A DNA stretch of 64,000 bases from an uncultured Saprospiraceae bacterium (GTDB taxonomy: Bacteria; Bacteroidota; Bacteroidia; Chitinophagales; Saprospiraceae). Both the position numbers and the translations under genes were made by a program. Every line of letters starts with the position of its first letter. Positions within the stretch are counted from its first letter, which is position 1. A model generated the notes under the pieces. The model had not been told where the DNA came from. It saw nothing but the letters and a program-made list of their open reading frames with translations, and did no database searches. Positions 1 through 10,014 of this stretch are shown here, in pieces. The stretch is from assembly GCA_937959275.1 (NCBI GenBank), contig CALGLU010000043.1, positions 1 through 64,000 of the forward strand, in the 5' to 3' direction.

Positions 1-3000
1 CTGGTCCAACTGGTGCGACTGGTCCTCAAGGGGATACGGGTGCGACTGGACCCATTGGTGCTACTGGTCCTGCTGGTCCAACTGGTGCGACTGGTTCTGC
101 TGGTTCTAATGGAATCAATTGTTGGGATAATAATGGTAATGGCGCAAATGATGCAGATGAAGATCGAAATGGTGATGGTGTATTTAATGCATTAGATTGT
201 GACGGTCCTGCTGGTCAAAGTGGGCCTGCTGGTCCGACTGGCGCTACCGGTGCTCAAGGTGATACTGGTGCTGCTGGTCCTACAGGTGCGACTGGTCCTC
301 AAGGGGATACAGGTGCAACTGGACCCGTTGGTGCAACTGGACCTGCTGGTCCAACTGGTGCGACTGGTTCTGCTGGTTCTAATGGAATCAATTGTTGGGA
401 TAATAATGGTAATGGCACAAATGATGCAGATGAAGATCGAAATGGTGATGGTGTGTTTAATGCATTAGATTGTGATGGCCCTGCTGGTCAAACTGGTGCT
501 ACTGGCCCTGCCGGTCCAACTGGAGCGACTGGCCCTGCTGGTCCAACTGGAGCAACTGGTTCAGCTGGTACTAATGGAATCAATTGTTGGGATAATAATG
601 GTAATGGCACAAATGATGCAGATGAAGATCGAAATGGTGATGGTGTATTTAACGCATTAGATTGTGATGGCCCTGCTGGTCAAACTGGTGCTACTGGCCC
701 TGCTGGTCCTACTGGAGCGACTGGACCTCAAGGTGAAACTGGCGCTGTTGGTGCCGCCGGAGCTACTGGCAATACGGGTCCTGCTGGTCCAACTGGTGCT
801 ACTGGTCCTGCTGGTCCAACTGGTCCTGCTGGAACTGATGGAGCGACTGGCCCTGCTGGTCCTCAAGGAGAAACTGGTCCTATAGGCGCAACTGGTCCTG
901 CTGGGGCTGACGGAGCAACTGGCCCTGCCGGTGCTGATGGTGCAACTGGTCCTGCTGGAATACAAGGTGAAACTGGTCCTGCTGGTGCGACTGGTCCTGT
1001 TGGAGCAACTGGCCCTGCCGGTGCTGATGGTGCAACTGGTCCTGCTGGAATACAAGGTGAAACTGGCCCTGCTGGTGCAACTGGTCCTGCTGGAGCAACT
1101 GGCCCTGCCGGTGCTGATGGTGCAACTGGTCCTGCTGGAATACAAGGTGAAACTGGCCCTGCTGGTGCGACTGGTCCTGCTGGTGCAACTGGTCCTGCCG
1201 GTGCTGATGGTGCAACTGGTCCTGCTGGAATACAAGGTGAAACTGGCCCTGCTGGTGCAACTGGTCCTGTTGGAGCAACTGGCCCTGCTGGTGCAACTGG
1301 TCCTGCTGGAATACAAGGTGAAACTGGTCCTCAAGGACAAAGAGGCGAAACTGGACTTACCGGTGCAGCTGGCGCAACTGGTCCTACAGGAGCAACTGGC
1401 CCTCAAGGCCCTGCTGGAATCAATGGAGTTAGCTGTTGGGATACTAATGGTAATGGAGTAAATGATGCTGGAGAAGATTCTAATGGAGATGGTGTATTTA
1501 ATGCATTAGATTGTGCTGGCCCTCAAGGAGCTGTAGGAGCAACTGGCCCTCAGGGTTCTACAGGTGCTACTGGTCCTCAAGGTGAAACTGGTGCTACTGG
1601 TGCTACTGGTCCTGTTGGTCCAATTGGTTCTCAAGGAGATACTGGTCCTGCTGGTGCAACTGGCTCTACGGGTGCAACTGGTCCTCAAGGACCTGCAGGA
1701 ATTAATGGTATTAGCTGTTGGGATACTAATGGAAACGGAGTAAATGATGGTTCTGAAGATTCAAATGGTGATGGTGTTTTTAATGCACTTGACTGTGAAG
1801 GTCCTCAAGGTGCCTCTGGTGCTACTGGTCCTATAGGACCTCAAGGTGCTACAGGCCTAACAGGTGAAACTGGTGCTACAGGCTCTACTGGCCCTGCTGG
1901 CCCTACTGGACCTATTGGTCCAGATGGTCCTACTGGTCCTACAGGCGCTACTGGTCCTCAAGGTCCTGCTGGAGTGAACGGTGTTAGCTGTTGGGATACA
2001 AATGGTAATGGAGTAAATGATGCTTCTGAAGATTCTAATGGTGATGGTGTATTTAATGCACTCGACTGTGAAGGTCCTCAAGGTGCTGCTGGTGCAACTG
2101 GTCCTATTGGGCCTCAAGGTGCAACAGGAGCTACTGGCTCTCAAGGCGAAACTGGTGCCACTGGTCCTGCGGGTCCAACTGGCGCTCAAGGCGAAACTGG
2201 TGTTGCAGGCCCGACTGGCCCTCAAGGTGAAACTGGTGCGACTGGTCCTGCTGGTCCAACTGGTGCTCAAGGCGAAACTGGTGTTGCAGGTCCAACTGGC
2301 CCTCAAGGTGAAACTGGCGCAACCGGCTCAACTGGTGCTGCTGGTGCTCAAGGCGAAACAGGTGCTACTGGCCCTGCTGGACCAACCGGATCTACTGGTC
2401 CTGAAGGTCCTCAAGGTGCAACTGGTGCTCAAGGTGAAACTGGTCCTACTGGCCCTCAGGGAGACGTTGGCCCACAAGGTGACACAGGTGCTACTGGTCC
2501 TCAAGGCTCGCAAGGAGAAACTGGCCCAACTGGTCCAACTGGTGCGACTGGAGAAACTGGTCCTACTGGGCCTGAAGGCCCACAAGGCTCTCAAGGTGAA
2601 ACTGGTCCTACTGGTCCTGCTGGTGCAACTGGTGCGACTGGCCCACAAGGCGATACTGGTCCTGCTGGGCCTCAAGGGGAAACTGGTCCTACTGGAGCGA
2701 CTGGTCCTCAGGGAGATGTAGGAGCTACTGGCTCTACTGGCCCTGCTGGCCCGACTGGTGCCACTGGCCCTACAGGAGCTTCTGGCCCTGCTGGATCTAA
2801 CGGTATTAATTGTTGGGATAATAATGGAAATGGTACAAATGATGCCGATGAAGATCGAAATGGAGATGGCGTATTTAATGCATTAGATTGTGATGGCCCT
2901 GCCGGAGCAACTGGTGCTACAGGTGCAGCTGGTCCTACAGGTGCAATGGGATCTCAAGGCCCACAAGGAGAAACTGGTGCGACTGGTGCAACAGGCCCTG

Positions 3001-5552
3001 CCGGACCTACTGGTGCGACTGGTTCTCCAGGAATTAATTGCTGGGATAATAATGGAAACGGTGTAAACGATACTGATGAAGATAGAAATGGTGACGGTGT
3101 CTTTAATGCTCTAGATTGTGATGGCCCTGCTGGTCAACCAGGTTCAACTGGTGCTACTGGCCCTACGGGTCCGACTGGAGCAACTGGTGCTGCGGGTCCA
3201 ACTGGCGCGACTGGTGCTAATGGTTCTAATGGTATTAACTGTTGGGATAATAACGGAAACGGAGTCAATGACGCTACCGAAGATAGAAATGGTGATGGTG
3301 TCTTTGATGCCTTAGATTGTGATGGCCCAGCTGGTCAAACTGGAGCGACTGGCCCTGCTGGTCCAACTGGAGCAACTGGTCCTGCCGGTGCTGATGGTGC
3401 TAACGGAGCGACTGGGGCAACTGGACCGCAAGGTGATACAGGTGCAACTGGTCCTACGGGAGCAACTGGTCCTACAGGAGCAACTGGCGCTACTGGAGCT
3501 GATGGTGCTAACGGTGTAAGCTGTTGGGATACGAACGGAAATGGAAGCAATGATGCTGATGAAGATACAAATGGCGACGGTGCATTTAATGCTTTAGATT
3601 GTGCTGGCCCTGCTGGTGCGACTGGCGCAACCGGATCGACTGGACCTTCTGGTCCAACTGGTGCAACTGGCCCACAAGGGGATACAGGTGCAACTGGAGC
3701 TACTGGCCCTGCTGGTCCTACGGGAGCAACTGGCCCTCAAGGAGATACTGGTGCAACTGGTGCAACCGGACCTGCTGGTGCTGATGGTGCTACTGGTGCA
3801 ACTGGTCCTCAAGGTGACACAGGTGCAACTGGTCCTGCTGGTGCAACTGGCCCTGCCGGTGCTGATGGTGCTAACGGAGCTACTGGTGCAACTGGTCCAC
3901 AAGGTGATACTGGTCCTGCTGGTCCTACGGGAGCAACTGGCCCTCAAGGTGATACTGGTGCAACTGGTGCAACCGGACCTGCTGGCGCTGATGGTGCTAA
4001 CGGAGCGACTGGTGCAACTGGCCCTCAAGGTGATACAGGTGCAACTGGCCCTGCCGGTGCTGATGGCGCTAACGGAGCGACTGGTGCAACTGGTCCACAA
4101 GGTGATACTGGTCCTGCTGGTCCTACGGGAGCAACTGGCCCTCAAGGTGATACTGGTGCAACTGGTGCTCAAGGAGAAACTGGTGCAACAGGTGCTACTG
4201 GTCCTGCGGGACCTACAGGTGCAACTGGCGCAACTGGTCCTTCCGGTTCAAATGGCATTAGCTGTTGGGATACAAATGGAAATGGAAGCAATGATGCTGA
4301 TGAAGATACAAATGGAGATGGCGAATTTAACGCCTTAGATTGTGCTGGCCCGAGTGGTGCAAATGGTGCAACCGGATCATCTGGTCCTACAGGCGCAACT
4401 GGCCCACAAGGTGCTCAAGGTCCAACTGGAGCATCAGGTCCACAAGGTCCTACTGGTCCTCAAGGTTCAGAGGGTCCACAAGGTCCAGAAGGTCCTCAAG
4501 GTCCTCAAGGATCTGAAGGTGGAGCTGGTCCTGAAGGTCCTGCTGGTCCTCAAGGTGCTGCCGGTCCTCAAGGTGCTGCTGGTCCTCAAGGTCCTGCTGG
4601 TACAGAAGGTCCTGCTGGTCCTCAAGGTCCTGCTGGAGTTGCAGGTGCTCAAGGTCCTGCTGGTGCTCAAGGTCCACAAGGTGCTCAAGGTGCTGCTGGC
4701 CCTCAAGGCGCTGCTGGTGCTCAAGGCCCAATTGGTGAAACTGGCGCGACTGGCTCTGCTGGCCCTGCTGGTGCAGACGGAGAAGCTGGCCCTCAAGGTC
4801 CTATCGGTCCTCAAGGTGAAACTGGACCTCAAGGTTCTGAAGGTCCTCAAGGTTCTGTTGGTCCTCAAGGTCCTCAAGGTTCTACTGGTCCTCAAGGTCA
4901 AGAAGGCCCTGCTGGTCCTGCTGGATCTCAAGGTCCTGCTGGCATACAAGGTCCTACTGGTGAGCAAGGTCCTGTCGGTCCTGCAGGTCCTCAAGGTTCT
5001 ACTGGCCCACAAGGAAATGCAGGTGCTCAAGGCCCTACTGGTCCTCAAGGTCCTAAAGGTGAACAAGGTGCTATAGGCCCAAGTGGTGCTCAAGGCCCTA
5101 CTGGTCCTGAAGGTCCTACCGGTGCACAAGGTCCTACTGGAGCGCAAGGTCCTAAAGGTGATTCAGGTGGATTAATACCGAAAAGTGGTGAGTTCCCAAT
5201 CCCTGCGTTTGATGCTGTTCAAGTAGGTGATACAGGTACTTTTACTGAAGAGTGCTTCACGCCTAACGGGAGCCAAGGAACTTGGACGATTGATCAATTG
5301 ATTCAAAATGATGATACGAACGCTGACGGTACGCATGCATCAATGAAGATTACATATAATTTCCCTGAGTTAAATATTACTACTGTACTTGCTTACATCC
5401 AAGAAATCAACAGATTAGACGACGATGTCAACTTTTCTATTACGTTGAGAGGTAATGTAACGACGAATTCATTAAGTGTTCATATCACTAGAAAAGATAA
5501 CCAAGATATCTGGACTAATGACTATTCATTCTTAATGACACTTTTACATTAG
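1..5552 (+). CDS. Giant collagen-like protein with Cys/EF-loop modules (5' end outside window)
   Basis: The frame is open from the first bases to the stop at 5550-5552, so about 1,849 C-terminal residues are visible and the N-terminus lies upstream. Nearly all of it is Gly-X-Y triplets, mostly [12 protein letters not shown] and GET, as in bacterial collagen-like triple helices. Eleven 27-residue modules of the form CWDxNGNGxND...ExxNGDGxFxALDC interrupt the triplets. From about 4380 the triplets change from Thr-rich (GATGP) to Gln-rich (GPQGP) and contain the few GPKGE/GPKGD-type charged triplets. The last 126 residues (5172-5549) are not repetitive and may be a trimerising or anchoring cap; I do not recognise the fold and see no T9SS sorting motif. 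By family knowledge such proteins form extracellular fibres. Secretion, length and anchoring need the missing N-terminus. Collagen-like nature is certain; function is inference. Confidence 0.93.
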   Translation, partial: GPTGATGPQGDTGATGPIGATGPAGPTGATGSAGSNGINCWDNNGNGANDADEDRNGDGVFNALDCDGPAGQSGPAGPTGATGAQGDTGAAGPTGATGPQGDTGATGPVGATGPAGPTGATGSAGSNGINCWDNNGNGTNDADEDRNGDGVFNALDCDGPAGQTGATGPAGPTGATGPAGPTGATGSAGTNGINCWDNNGNGTNDADEDRNGDGVFNALDCDGPAGQTGATGPAGPTGATGPQGETGAVGAAGATGNTGPAGPTGATGPAGPTGPAGTDGATGPAGPQGETGPIGATGPAGADGATGPAGADGATGPAGIQGETGPAGATGPVGATGPAGADGATGPAGIQGETGPAGATGPAGATGPAGADGATGPAGIQGETGPAGATGPAGATGPAGADGATGPAGIQGETGPAGATGPVGATGPAGATGPAGIQGETGPQGQRGETGLTGAAGATGPTGATGPQGPAGINGVSCWDTNGNGVNDAGEDSNGDGVFNALDCAGPQGAVGATGPQGSTGATGPQGETGATGATGPVGPIGSQGDTGPAGATGSTGATGPQGPAGINGISCWDTNGNGVNDGSEDSNGDGVFNALDCEGPQGASGATGPIGPQGATGLTGETGATGSTGPAGPTGPIGPDGPTGPTGATGPQGPAGVNGVSCWDTNGNGVNDASEDSNGDGVFNALDCEGPQGAAGATGPIGPQGATGATGSQGETGATGPAGPTGAQGETGVAGPTGPQGETGATGPAGPTGAQGETGVAGPTGPQGETGATGSTGAAGAQGETGATGPAGPTGSTGPEGPQGATGAQGETGPTGPQGDVGPQGDTGATGPQGSQGETGPTGPTGATGETGPTGPEGPQGSQGETGPTGPAGATGATGPQGDTGPAGPQGETGPTGATGPQGDVGATGSTGPAGPTGATGPTGASGPAGSNGINCWDNNGNGTNDADEDRNGDGVFNALDCDGPAGATGATGAAGPTGAMGSQGPQGETGATGATGPAGPTGATGSPGINCWDNNGNGVNDTDEDRNGDGVFNALDCDGPAGQPGSTGATGPTGPTGATGAAGPTGATGANGSNGINCWDNNGNGVNDATEDRNGDGVFDALDCDGPAGQTGATGPAGPTGATGPAGADGANGATGATGPQGDTGATGPTGATGPTGATGATGADGANGVSCWDTNGNGSNDADEDTNGDGAFNALDCAGPAGATGATGSTGPSGPTGATGPQGDTGATGATGPAGPTGATGPQGDTGATGATGPAGADGATGATGPQGDTGATGPAGATGPAGADGANGATGATGPQGDTGPAGPTGATGPQGDTGATGATGPAGADGANGATGATGPQGDTGATGPAGADGANGATGATGPQGDTGPAGPTGATGPQGDTGATGAQGETGATGATGPAGPTGATGATGPSGSNGISCWDTNGNGSNDADEDTNGDGEFNALDCAGPSGANGATGSSGPTGATGPQGAQGPTGASGPQGPTGPQGSEGPQGPEGPQGPQGSEGGAGPEGPAGPQGAAGPQGAAGPQGPAGTEGPAGPQGPAGVAGAQGPAGAQGPQGAQGAAGPQGAAGAQGPIGETGATGSAGPAGADGEAGPQGPIGPQGETGPQGSEGPQGSVGPQGPQGSTGPQGQEGPAGPAGSQGPAGIQGPTGEQGPVGPAGPQGSTGPQGNAGAQGPTGPQGPKGEQGAIGPSGAQGPTGPEGPTGAQGPTGAQGPKGDSGGLIPKSGEFPIPAFDAVQVGDTGTFTEECFTPNGSQGTWTIDQLIQNDDTNADGTHASMKITYNFPELNITTVLAYIQEINRLDDDVNFSITLRGNVTTNSLSVHITRKDNQDIWTNDYSFLMTLLH
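921..1280 (+). repeat. Four tandem 90-bp collagen repeats
   Basis: A 90-bp unit (30 residues, [20 protein letters not shown] and following triplets) is repeated with a start every 90 bp at about 921, 1011, 1101 and 1191, differing at a few synonymous positions; a truncated copy follows to about 1330. The near-identity at DNA level indicates recent tandem duplication. Confidence 0.8.
3843..4168 (+). repeat. Duplicated 128-bp collagen block, period 198 bp
   Basis: The segment 3843-3970 recurs almost unchanged at 4041-4168, an offset of 198 bp (66 codons), so the reading frame and Gly register are kept. This is another recent in-frame duplication in the same gene. Confidence 0.7.
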
Positions 5553-5564
5553 TAAAAAATAGTA

Positions 5565-5572
5565 TACTTTTG
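5565..5572 (+). promoter_or_regulatory. Possible -7 element (TACTTTTG) upstream of the T9SS cargo gene
   Basis: TACTTTTG fits the Bacteroidota -7 consensus TAnnTTTG. No good -33 TTG lies at the expected distance. The element sits immediately before the terminator hairpin, so transcription would start in or near the hairpin. Weak evidence. Confidence 0.3.
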
Positions 5573-5573
5573 C

Positions 5574-5614
5574 ATCCAGAAGAGGTTCCCCCAAGCCTCT
5601 TCTGGATTTTTTTT
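5574..5614 (+). terminator. Rho-independent terminator of the collagen-like gene
   Basis: A perfect 12-bp stem (5574-5585 with 5596-5607), a 10-nt loop and a run of eight T ending at 5614, 21 bp after the stop codon. Confidence 0.9.
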
Positions 5615-5633
5615 ATCCTAAAAACCGATATCT

Positions 5634-6662
5634 ATGCTTTTTGTTCTAAAAAGCTTCCGACTAGTATGTCTTCTTTTCCTAATACCCCTTTTGGGGACTT
5701 CTCAGCTTGTTAAGCCAAATACATTTGGTAATGTATTCATACGCACAGATGGTTTTATGACCATCTTCGGACAGCACAATTTTATGGAAGGATCTGGATT
5801 TTTAAAACCAGGCATCGTCATGACGGCAAGGACACCAATTCCAGGTACCATTAACTATTCTAAAACTAGTGGTTGGTCTGGAGCAAGTGAATCCCAATAC
5901 GTCGATGGTTATGTTAAATCATTTCATAAGGACGGATTTACATTTCCAATAGGGCAAGATGGTTATTATAGACCAATTAGCTTGTCAAATGCATATTCAT
6001 CTTATGCAGCTTATAATAGATCGAATCCGGACAAGATCAGTAACAGCATAGCGCCAGATATTAATGAAATGTCACCGCATGAATATTGGACGATTTCTTT
6101 ACACCAAGATTCTAAAATAACCTTAACGTGGGCACTGGGGAGTGAGATAGACGAGATGACCCATAGTGATCAACTCGAGTCACTGACCATTGTTGGCTTC
6201 AATAGAAAAACTGATCAATGGGAAGTTATTCCTTCTATGATTGATGAATACGTCTTAAACGTGTCAGTTCATAGTGCTAATCATAGCGCCTTTACTAAGT
6301 CTAAATCTTCCTTAGGTTCTATAACAACTCGTGAAGAAGTACCAGTCGATATCTATACGGAGTTTAGTCTAGCCGCTTTAGCTCCTCATGTCTTTTATCA
6401 AAAACCTGAAGTCACTGTATATCCCAACCCTCAATTAATCGGATCGGATATTCATCTTGATTACAAACTAGCAGATAAAACCGGAGGGTCTGTGAAAATT
6501 TATAAATCAGATAATTCAGTATTATTTGGATTTGAACTCAATGATCAAGCTAATACGATTGTAATCCCCTATCCTATTCCAGAATCCGGTTCTTATATTA
6601 TTGGAGTAACAGATAGGAAAGGAAAGACGACATTTCAGAATTTAATTCTTGTAGATAAGTAG
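5634..6662 (+). CDS. Secreted protein with T9SS C-terminal sorting domain
   Basis: A 342-residue protein. Residues 1-23 form a signal peptide (hydrophobic run ending near GTSQ). The middle has no domain I can name; it contains a region (about 100-160) with GFTFPIGQDGYYRPI and an EYWTI segment, as in many secreted Bacteroidota surface proteins. The last 80 residues match a type A T9SS sorting domain: VYPNP at about 263, then beta-strand pairs and a terminal GSYIIGV...FQNLILVDK. By family knowledge this domain directs passage through the T9SS and surface attachment or release. It follows the collagen-like gene by 81 bp but a terminator separates them, so co-transcription is unlikely; partnership at the cell surface is possible but unproven. 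Confidence 0.85.
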   Translation: MLFVLKSFRLVCLLFLIPLLGTSQLVKPNTFGNVFIRTDGFMTIFGQHNFMEGSGFLKPGIVMTARTPIPGTINYSKTSGWSGASESQYVDGYVKSFHKDGFTFPIGQDGYYRPISLSNAYSSYAAYNRSNPDKISNSIAPDINEMSPHEYWTISLHQDSKITLTWALGSEIDEMTHSDQLESLTIVGFNRKTDQWEVIPSMIDEYVLNVSVHSANHSAFTKSKSSLGSITTREEVPVDIYTEFSLAALAPHVFYQKPEVTVYPNPQLIGSDIHLDYKLADKTGGSVKIYKSDNSVLFGFELNDQANTIVIPYPIPESGSYIIGVTDRKGKTTFQNLILVDK

Positions 6663-6764
6663 CGTTAACCGGTAATGGCAAAGGTATCTTTTTGAAATTT
6701 AAGGTGCGGAGGAAAGCTTGACGTATCGTGAAAGAGTAGCCAATTTTGTATGCAAGCACCGAAA

Positions 6765-7328
6765 CTAAATTCGTGGGCTCGAATGAATCAAGACGGCAAA
6801 GCTCATTGCCAACTTATGATACATATCAACTGATTCATCTAATTCATCTTCTATAATCCATTCTCTTGGATCTCCCTCACTATCCGTGTACATCTTCCAC
6901 TGACCAATTGATCTGGATTCTAATACCCACTCATCAGACAAGTTAGCATAGCGAGATTTAATAGAAATAGTATGAGTACTACTCGTGATTTTCCATTTTC
7001 TAAAGTCATCTTTCCACACAGTTCGGATTGAGATAAGATCATTTGGTGTATGCATGACCCACAGGTTTGGATTGTTTGTCCATTTCAATCGACACTCAAC
7101 ATTTACATCATCTAATTCTATTTGCCAAGATGTCCAGTCGTTCCGATTTCCAAATGTTAAGCTTATAGATCCTTCAGTCTCATACCAGCCATCATTTCGT
7201 TCATCATATGATTCACCAATGATAGACCATTCTCTAAATGAGTCACTATAGACTGTGTAGGCCTCCAATAGATATTGAGAAATACATTGGTACGGTAGCA
7301 GTAGAAAAAAGACGACTAAGTGCTTCAT
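6765..7328 (-). CDS. Small secreted protein with FREW-type repeats, unknown function
   Basis: 187 residues with a signal peptide (first 17 residues, ending CISQ). The mature part repeats a short Trp-containing unit: DSFREWSI, NDWTSWQI, DDFRKWKI, DPREWII, spaced about 30-45 residues apart and rich in Trp, Asp and Arg. This suggests a small beta-repeat fold. I do not recognise the family. It stands alone on the minus strand, converging with the T9SS cargo gene (about 100 bp between stop codons) and lying downstream of the DUF3127 gene. Confidence 0.7.
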   Translation of the reverse strand: MKHLVVFFLLLPYQCISQYLLEAYTVYSDSFREWSIIGESYDERNDGWYETEGSISLTFGNRNDWTSWQIELDDVNVECRLKWTNNPNLWVMHTPNDLISIRTVWKDDFRKWKITSSTHTISIKSRYANLSDEWVLESRSIGQWKMYTDSEGDPREWIIEDELDESVDMYHKLAMSFAVLIHSSPRI

Positions 7329-7365
7329 CTACAACATAACGGTAAAGACTTGAAATTGATTCTAA

Positions 7366-7764
7366 TTAGAATGGTAGATCGTCAAATTCCTCCACTTTCT
7401 GCGCATTTGAAGATCCTGTTTTGCCCGGTTCTTCTGTTGGAAATGATGGATCAGAAATACTAGAAACCGCAGGAGCAGCATTTGGAGCTTCAGCAGCTGC
7501 GGCAGCTTTTTCTACTCGCCATGCATTCAAATTGGTGAAGTACTTTTCATTCCATTCACGACCTCTAAGGTCAAAATAGACTTTTATCATATCACCCTCA
7601 TTTTGTCCATCAATGATTCCTACACGATCTTGTGTACATTGAAACTTAATAAATTGAGGATATTGGCCGTCTGTTTTAACGACAAATTCTCTGGTTTGAA
7701 ACGTAGCTGATTTACTTTCAGTCTCGTATACCTTATGCAAAATTCCTTCTAGTTCGTATGACAT
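7366..7764 (-). CDS. DUF3127 protein with SSB-like acidic C-terminal tip
   Basis: 132 residues. Residues 1-90 (MSYELEGILHKVYETES... to LNAWRVEK) match the DUF3127 family of Bacteroidota, a predicted OB-like fold. A low-complexity Ala/Pro/Ser linker follows, and the protein ends VEEFDDLPF, which closely resembles the acidic tip DDxPF by which single-stranded DNA-binding proteins recruit partners. A nucleic-acid role with SSB-like protein docking is an inference. TATATTTG, a possible -7 element, lies only 5 bp before the ATG (7769-7776, minus strand), too close for a normal leader. Confidence 0.8.
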   Translation of the reverse strand: MSYELEGILHKVYETESKSATFQTREFVVKTDGQYPQFIKFQCTQDRVGIIDGQNEGDMIKVYFDLRGREWNEKYFTNLNAWRVEKAAAAAEAPNAAPAVSSISDPSFPTEEPGKTGSSNAQKVEEFDDLPF

Positions 7765-7862
7765 GACACAAATATATGAGTAAATTATATATAAGTAATC
7801 TTATATAGTTAGTAATTGATAAAAAATTCTTCTTTAAATTATCCTTTAACGACTTGATATTG

Positions 7863-8219
7863 TTATAAACGATAAACATCACTCGGATTAGAACATAATA
7901 TTGCCCTAGATCCTCTCATTGCAATGGGAGCCTTGATCAAATGTGGATATCGCTGAAGTACATGCAACCAGCCCTCTTCATCGAATTCTTTTCCTCTAAA
8001 CGTCTTTTGATATTCAGGATGGGCCTTGTTGAGTAGCTCTTTCGGATGCATATTTAATGCACTTAGGATCATTTCCCAACCTGTGGTTGTACTTCGGGAA
8101 TTCTCGTGACTGTACAATCTGATGTGCTTATTATGGCTCTTAGCAAAAGCAACAGTTTTTCGATCAAGGGATGAGGTGGGGTTATAATACATAAGTATCT
8201 CCCGAGGATTTGTCTTCAT
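7863..8219 (-). CDS. ArsC/Spx-like thioredoxin-fold protein lacking the catalytic cysteine
   Basis: 118 residues from the ATG at 8219; an ATG 30 bp upstream (8249) is in frame but MKTNPREILMYYNP gives the usual family start. The overall pattern matches arsenate-reductase-family proteins: YYNPTSSLDRKT at the N-terminus, a helical middle with MHPKELLNK, and the late motif YPHLIKAPIAMRG followed by AILCSNPSDV. The position of the family's catalytic Cys (CxxCRK-like) is occupied by TSSLDRK, so classical arsenate reduction is unlikely. It may be a redox-inactive or Spx-like regulator. It lies between DUF3127 and proS, all minus strand. Confidence 0.75.
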   Translation of the reverse strand: MKTNPREILMYYNPTSSLDRKTVAFAKSHNKHIRLYSHENSRSTTTGWEMILSALNMHPKELLNKAHPEYQKTFRGKEFDEEGWLHVLQRYPHLIKAPIAMRGSRAILCSNPSDVYRL

Positions 8220-8311
8220 TAAATTGGCATTTAAATGAAAATACTGCAAATAATCCCTAATACAAAATATCTTATGGCTTAAATGTTAAATTGTAGTTTA
8301 TTCGAAAAACA

Positions 8312-9778
8312 TTAATACGCTTTTGCAAACAATACTCTGCCCTTAGATGGCTCACCAGTCAATATACATTTCCCTTTCTCTTCTTTCTGATCTAAAGGGA
8401 TACATCGAATCGTGGCTTTTGTTAACTCCTTGATTTTCAGCTCTGTATCTACCGTTCCATCCCAGTGCGCTGAGATAAATCCACCTTTTGACTCCAGCAC
8501 ACTTTTGAATTCATCAAAGTCGTCGACCTCAGTCATATGATCATCTCTAAATTTAAGCGCTTTTTGAAACATATCGTTTTGAATCTGATCCAATAAAGCT
8601 TTGATCGCCTCTGGTAGACCTTCTAGTGGTAAACTCATCTTTTCTTTGGTATCTCGCCGGGCCACTTCTGCCTGATTTTTCTCGATATCACGCATACCCA
8701 GTCCGATTCGTACGGGTGTTCCTTTCATTTCATGTTCTGCAAACTTAAAGCCTGGTCTCTTTTTTAAATCCTTATCAATCTTACATGAGACTCCAATGGC
8801 TTCTAAATCTGATTTTATTTTTTCCGCTACAGCTAAGATTTCATCAGTCGGTTTTGGTATAGGTACAATGACAACTTGGGTAGGTGCTAATTTAGGAGGA
8901 ATGATCAAGCCATCATCATCAGAATGAACCATAACCAAAGCACCAACCATTCGAGTTGTCACTCCCCAAGAAGTAGCCCACACGTGCTCTTCTTTATTGT
9001 CATCACTTAGAAATTTAACATCAAAAGCTTTAGCAAAATTTTGGCCGAGGAAGTGAGATGTACCCGCCTGCAGCGCTTTGCCATCTTGCATTAATGCCTC
9101 CACAGTATAGGTGTCTTCCGCTCCAGCGAATCGTTCATGAGGTGTCTTTGCACCTTTTATAATAGGAATCGCAGCAAAATCCTCCAGAAAACGGGTGTAT
9201 AACTCATGAATAAGAGCAGCTTCATCAACTGCCTCTTCTTTAGTCGCATGGGCAGTATGACCTTCTTGCCATAAAAACTCCGCTGTCCTTAAAAAAGGCC
9301 TTGTCCTCATCTCCCATCTCACTACATTTGCCCATTGATTGATCAATAGAGGTAAATCACGATACGACTTGATCCAGTCCTTATAGGTATGCCAGATAAT
9401 GGTTTCAGATGTGGGCCTAACGATGAGTTCTTCTTCTAGTTTAGCTGTTGGGTCAACGATGACACCATCACCATTTGGATCATTCATCAATCTATGATGG
9501 GTAACCACAGCACATTCTTTTGCAAATCCTTCTACATGCTTAGCCTCTTTACTCAAGAAACTTTTTGGAATAAACAATGGAAAATAAGCATTAACATGCC
9601 CCGTTTTCTTGAATGCTCTATCCAATTCGTCACGCATATTTTCCCAAATTGCATAACCTAGAGGCTTAATCACCATACATCCCCGAACTGCAGAATGATC
9701 TGCTAACCCAGCTTTTTTGACGATGTCATTATACCATTTTGAGTAATCTTCTTCCCTACTTGTTATCTCTTTTGCCAT
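8312..9778 (-). CDS. proS: Proline--tRNA ligase (short, archaeal/eukaryotic-type)
   Basis: 488 residues, the length of ProS type 3 enzymes, which lack the bacterial editing insertion. It charges tRNA-Pro with proline using ATP in the cytoplasm. Visible class II features are the N-terminal [16 protein letters not shown], motif 2 around [20 protein letters not shown], the substrate motif [15 protein letters not shown], and the anticodon-binding region around [17 protein letters not shown]. It ends with the family's C-terminal domain ([19 protein letters not shown]). The start codon ATG follows an AT-rich region. It is an essential single gene with no obvious operon partner. Confidence 0.97.
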   Translation of the reverse strand: MAKEITSREEDYSKWYNDIVKKAGLADHSAVRGCMVIKPLGYAIWENMRDELDRAFKKTGHVNAYFPLFIPKSFLSKEAKHVEGFAKECAVVTHHRLMNDPNGDGVIVDPTAKLEEELIVRPTSETIIWHTYKDWIKSYRDLPLLINQWANVVRWEMRTRPFLRTAEFLWQEGHTAHATKEEAVDEAALIHELYTRFLEDFAAIPIIKGAKTPHERFAGAEDTYTVEALMQDGKALQAGTSHFLGQNFAKAFDVKFLSDDNKEEHVWATSWGVTTRMVGALVMVHSDDDGLIIPPKLAPTQVVIVPIPKPTDEILAVAEKIKSDLEAIGVSCKIDKDLKKRPGFKFAEHEMKGTPVRIGLGMRDIEKNQAEVARRDTKEKMSLPLEGLPEAIKALLDQIQNDMFQKALKFRDDHMTEVDDFDEFKSVLESKGGFISAHWDGTVDTELKIKELTKATIRCIPLDQKEEKGKCILTGEPSKGRVLFAKAY

Positions 9779-9978
9779 TTTAAGAAAATATTAACATACG
9801 TTAAAATTATATAATTAGCTGATTATCAATTAAATACACATTATGTTTCGTCTAAGTAGCGATTTACTAGGCTAAAAGCCTAAAAAACCACTTTAACACG
9901 ATTAACACTTTCTATATCACGTATTTAACTGATAGAGCAGGGCAAAAGTAGTAATTTGATGCAAGAAAGTTTTGAGAA

Positions 9979-9990
9979 AGAAAGTCAATG
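9979..9990 (+). promoter_or_regulatory. Leader motif shared with the paralogue at 11794
   Basis: AGAAAGTCAATG ends 24 nt before the ATG at 10015. The identical 12-mer ends 24 nt before the ATG at 11794 (11758-11769), and TTTACA follows in both. It is probably a conserved 5' untranslated element of the paralogous pair; it could be part of a translation signal or a common regulator site. Confidence 0.5.
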
Positions 9991-10014
9991 ATTTACAATT
10001 TAAATCATATTAAC

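Larger units (their letters stand above)
120..4343 (+). repeat. Eleven 81-bp Cys-to-Cys calcium-loop-like modules inside the collagen gene
   Basis: Modules from first Cys codon to last Cys codon lie at 120-200, 393-473, 585-665, 1434-1514, 1716-1796, 1989-2069, 2811-2891, 3039-3119, 3240-3320, 3522-3602 and 4263-4343. Every one is exactly 81 bp (27 codons). Each contains two Asp/Asn/Gly loops, DxNGNGxxD and DxNGDGxxxxxD (or N/S/T variants), which resemble EF-hand, dockerin or thrombospondin-3 calcium loops, between two cysteines. Two sequence subfamilies exist: NCWDNNGNG...EDRNGDG and SCWDTNGNG...ED(S/T)NGDG. Calcium binding and a Cys-Cys bridge are inferred from motif resemblance only. Confidence 0.85.

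Noticed and set aside
120-4343. CRISPR-like array
   Set aside because: The repeats are in-frame codons of a collagen protein; spacers vary and are also Gly-X-Y, so it is not a CRISPR.
657-5147. Long open frames on the minus strand and in the other plus frames across the collagen gene (Ser/Thr/Arg-rich or Leu/Val-rich)
   Set aside because: They are shadows caused by the triplet repetition; composition is low-complexity and no start or domain is supported.
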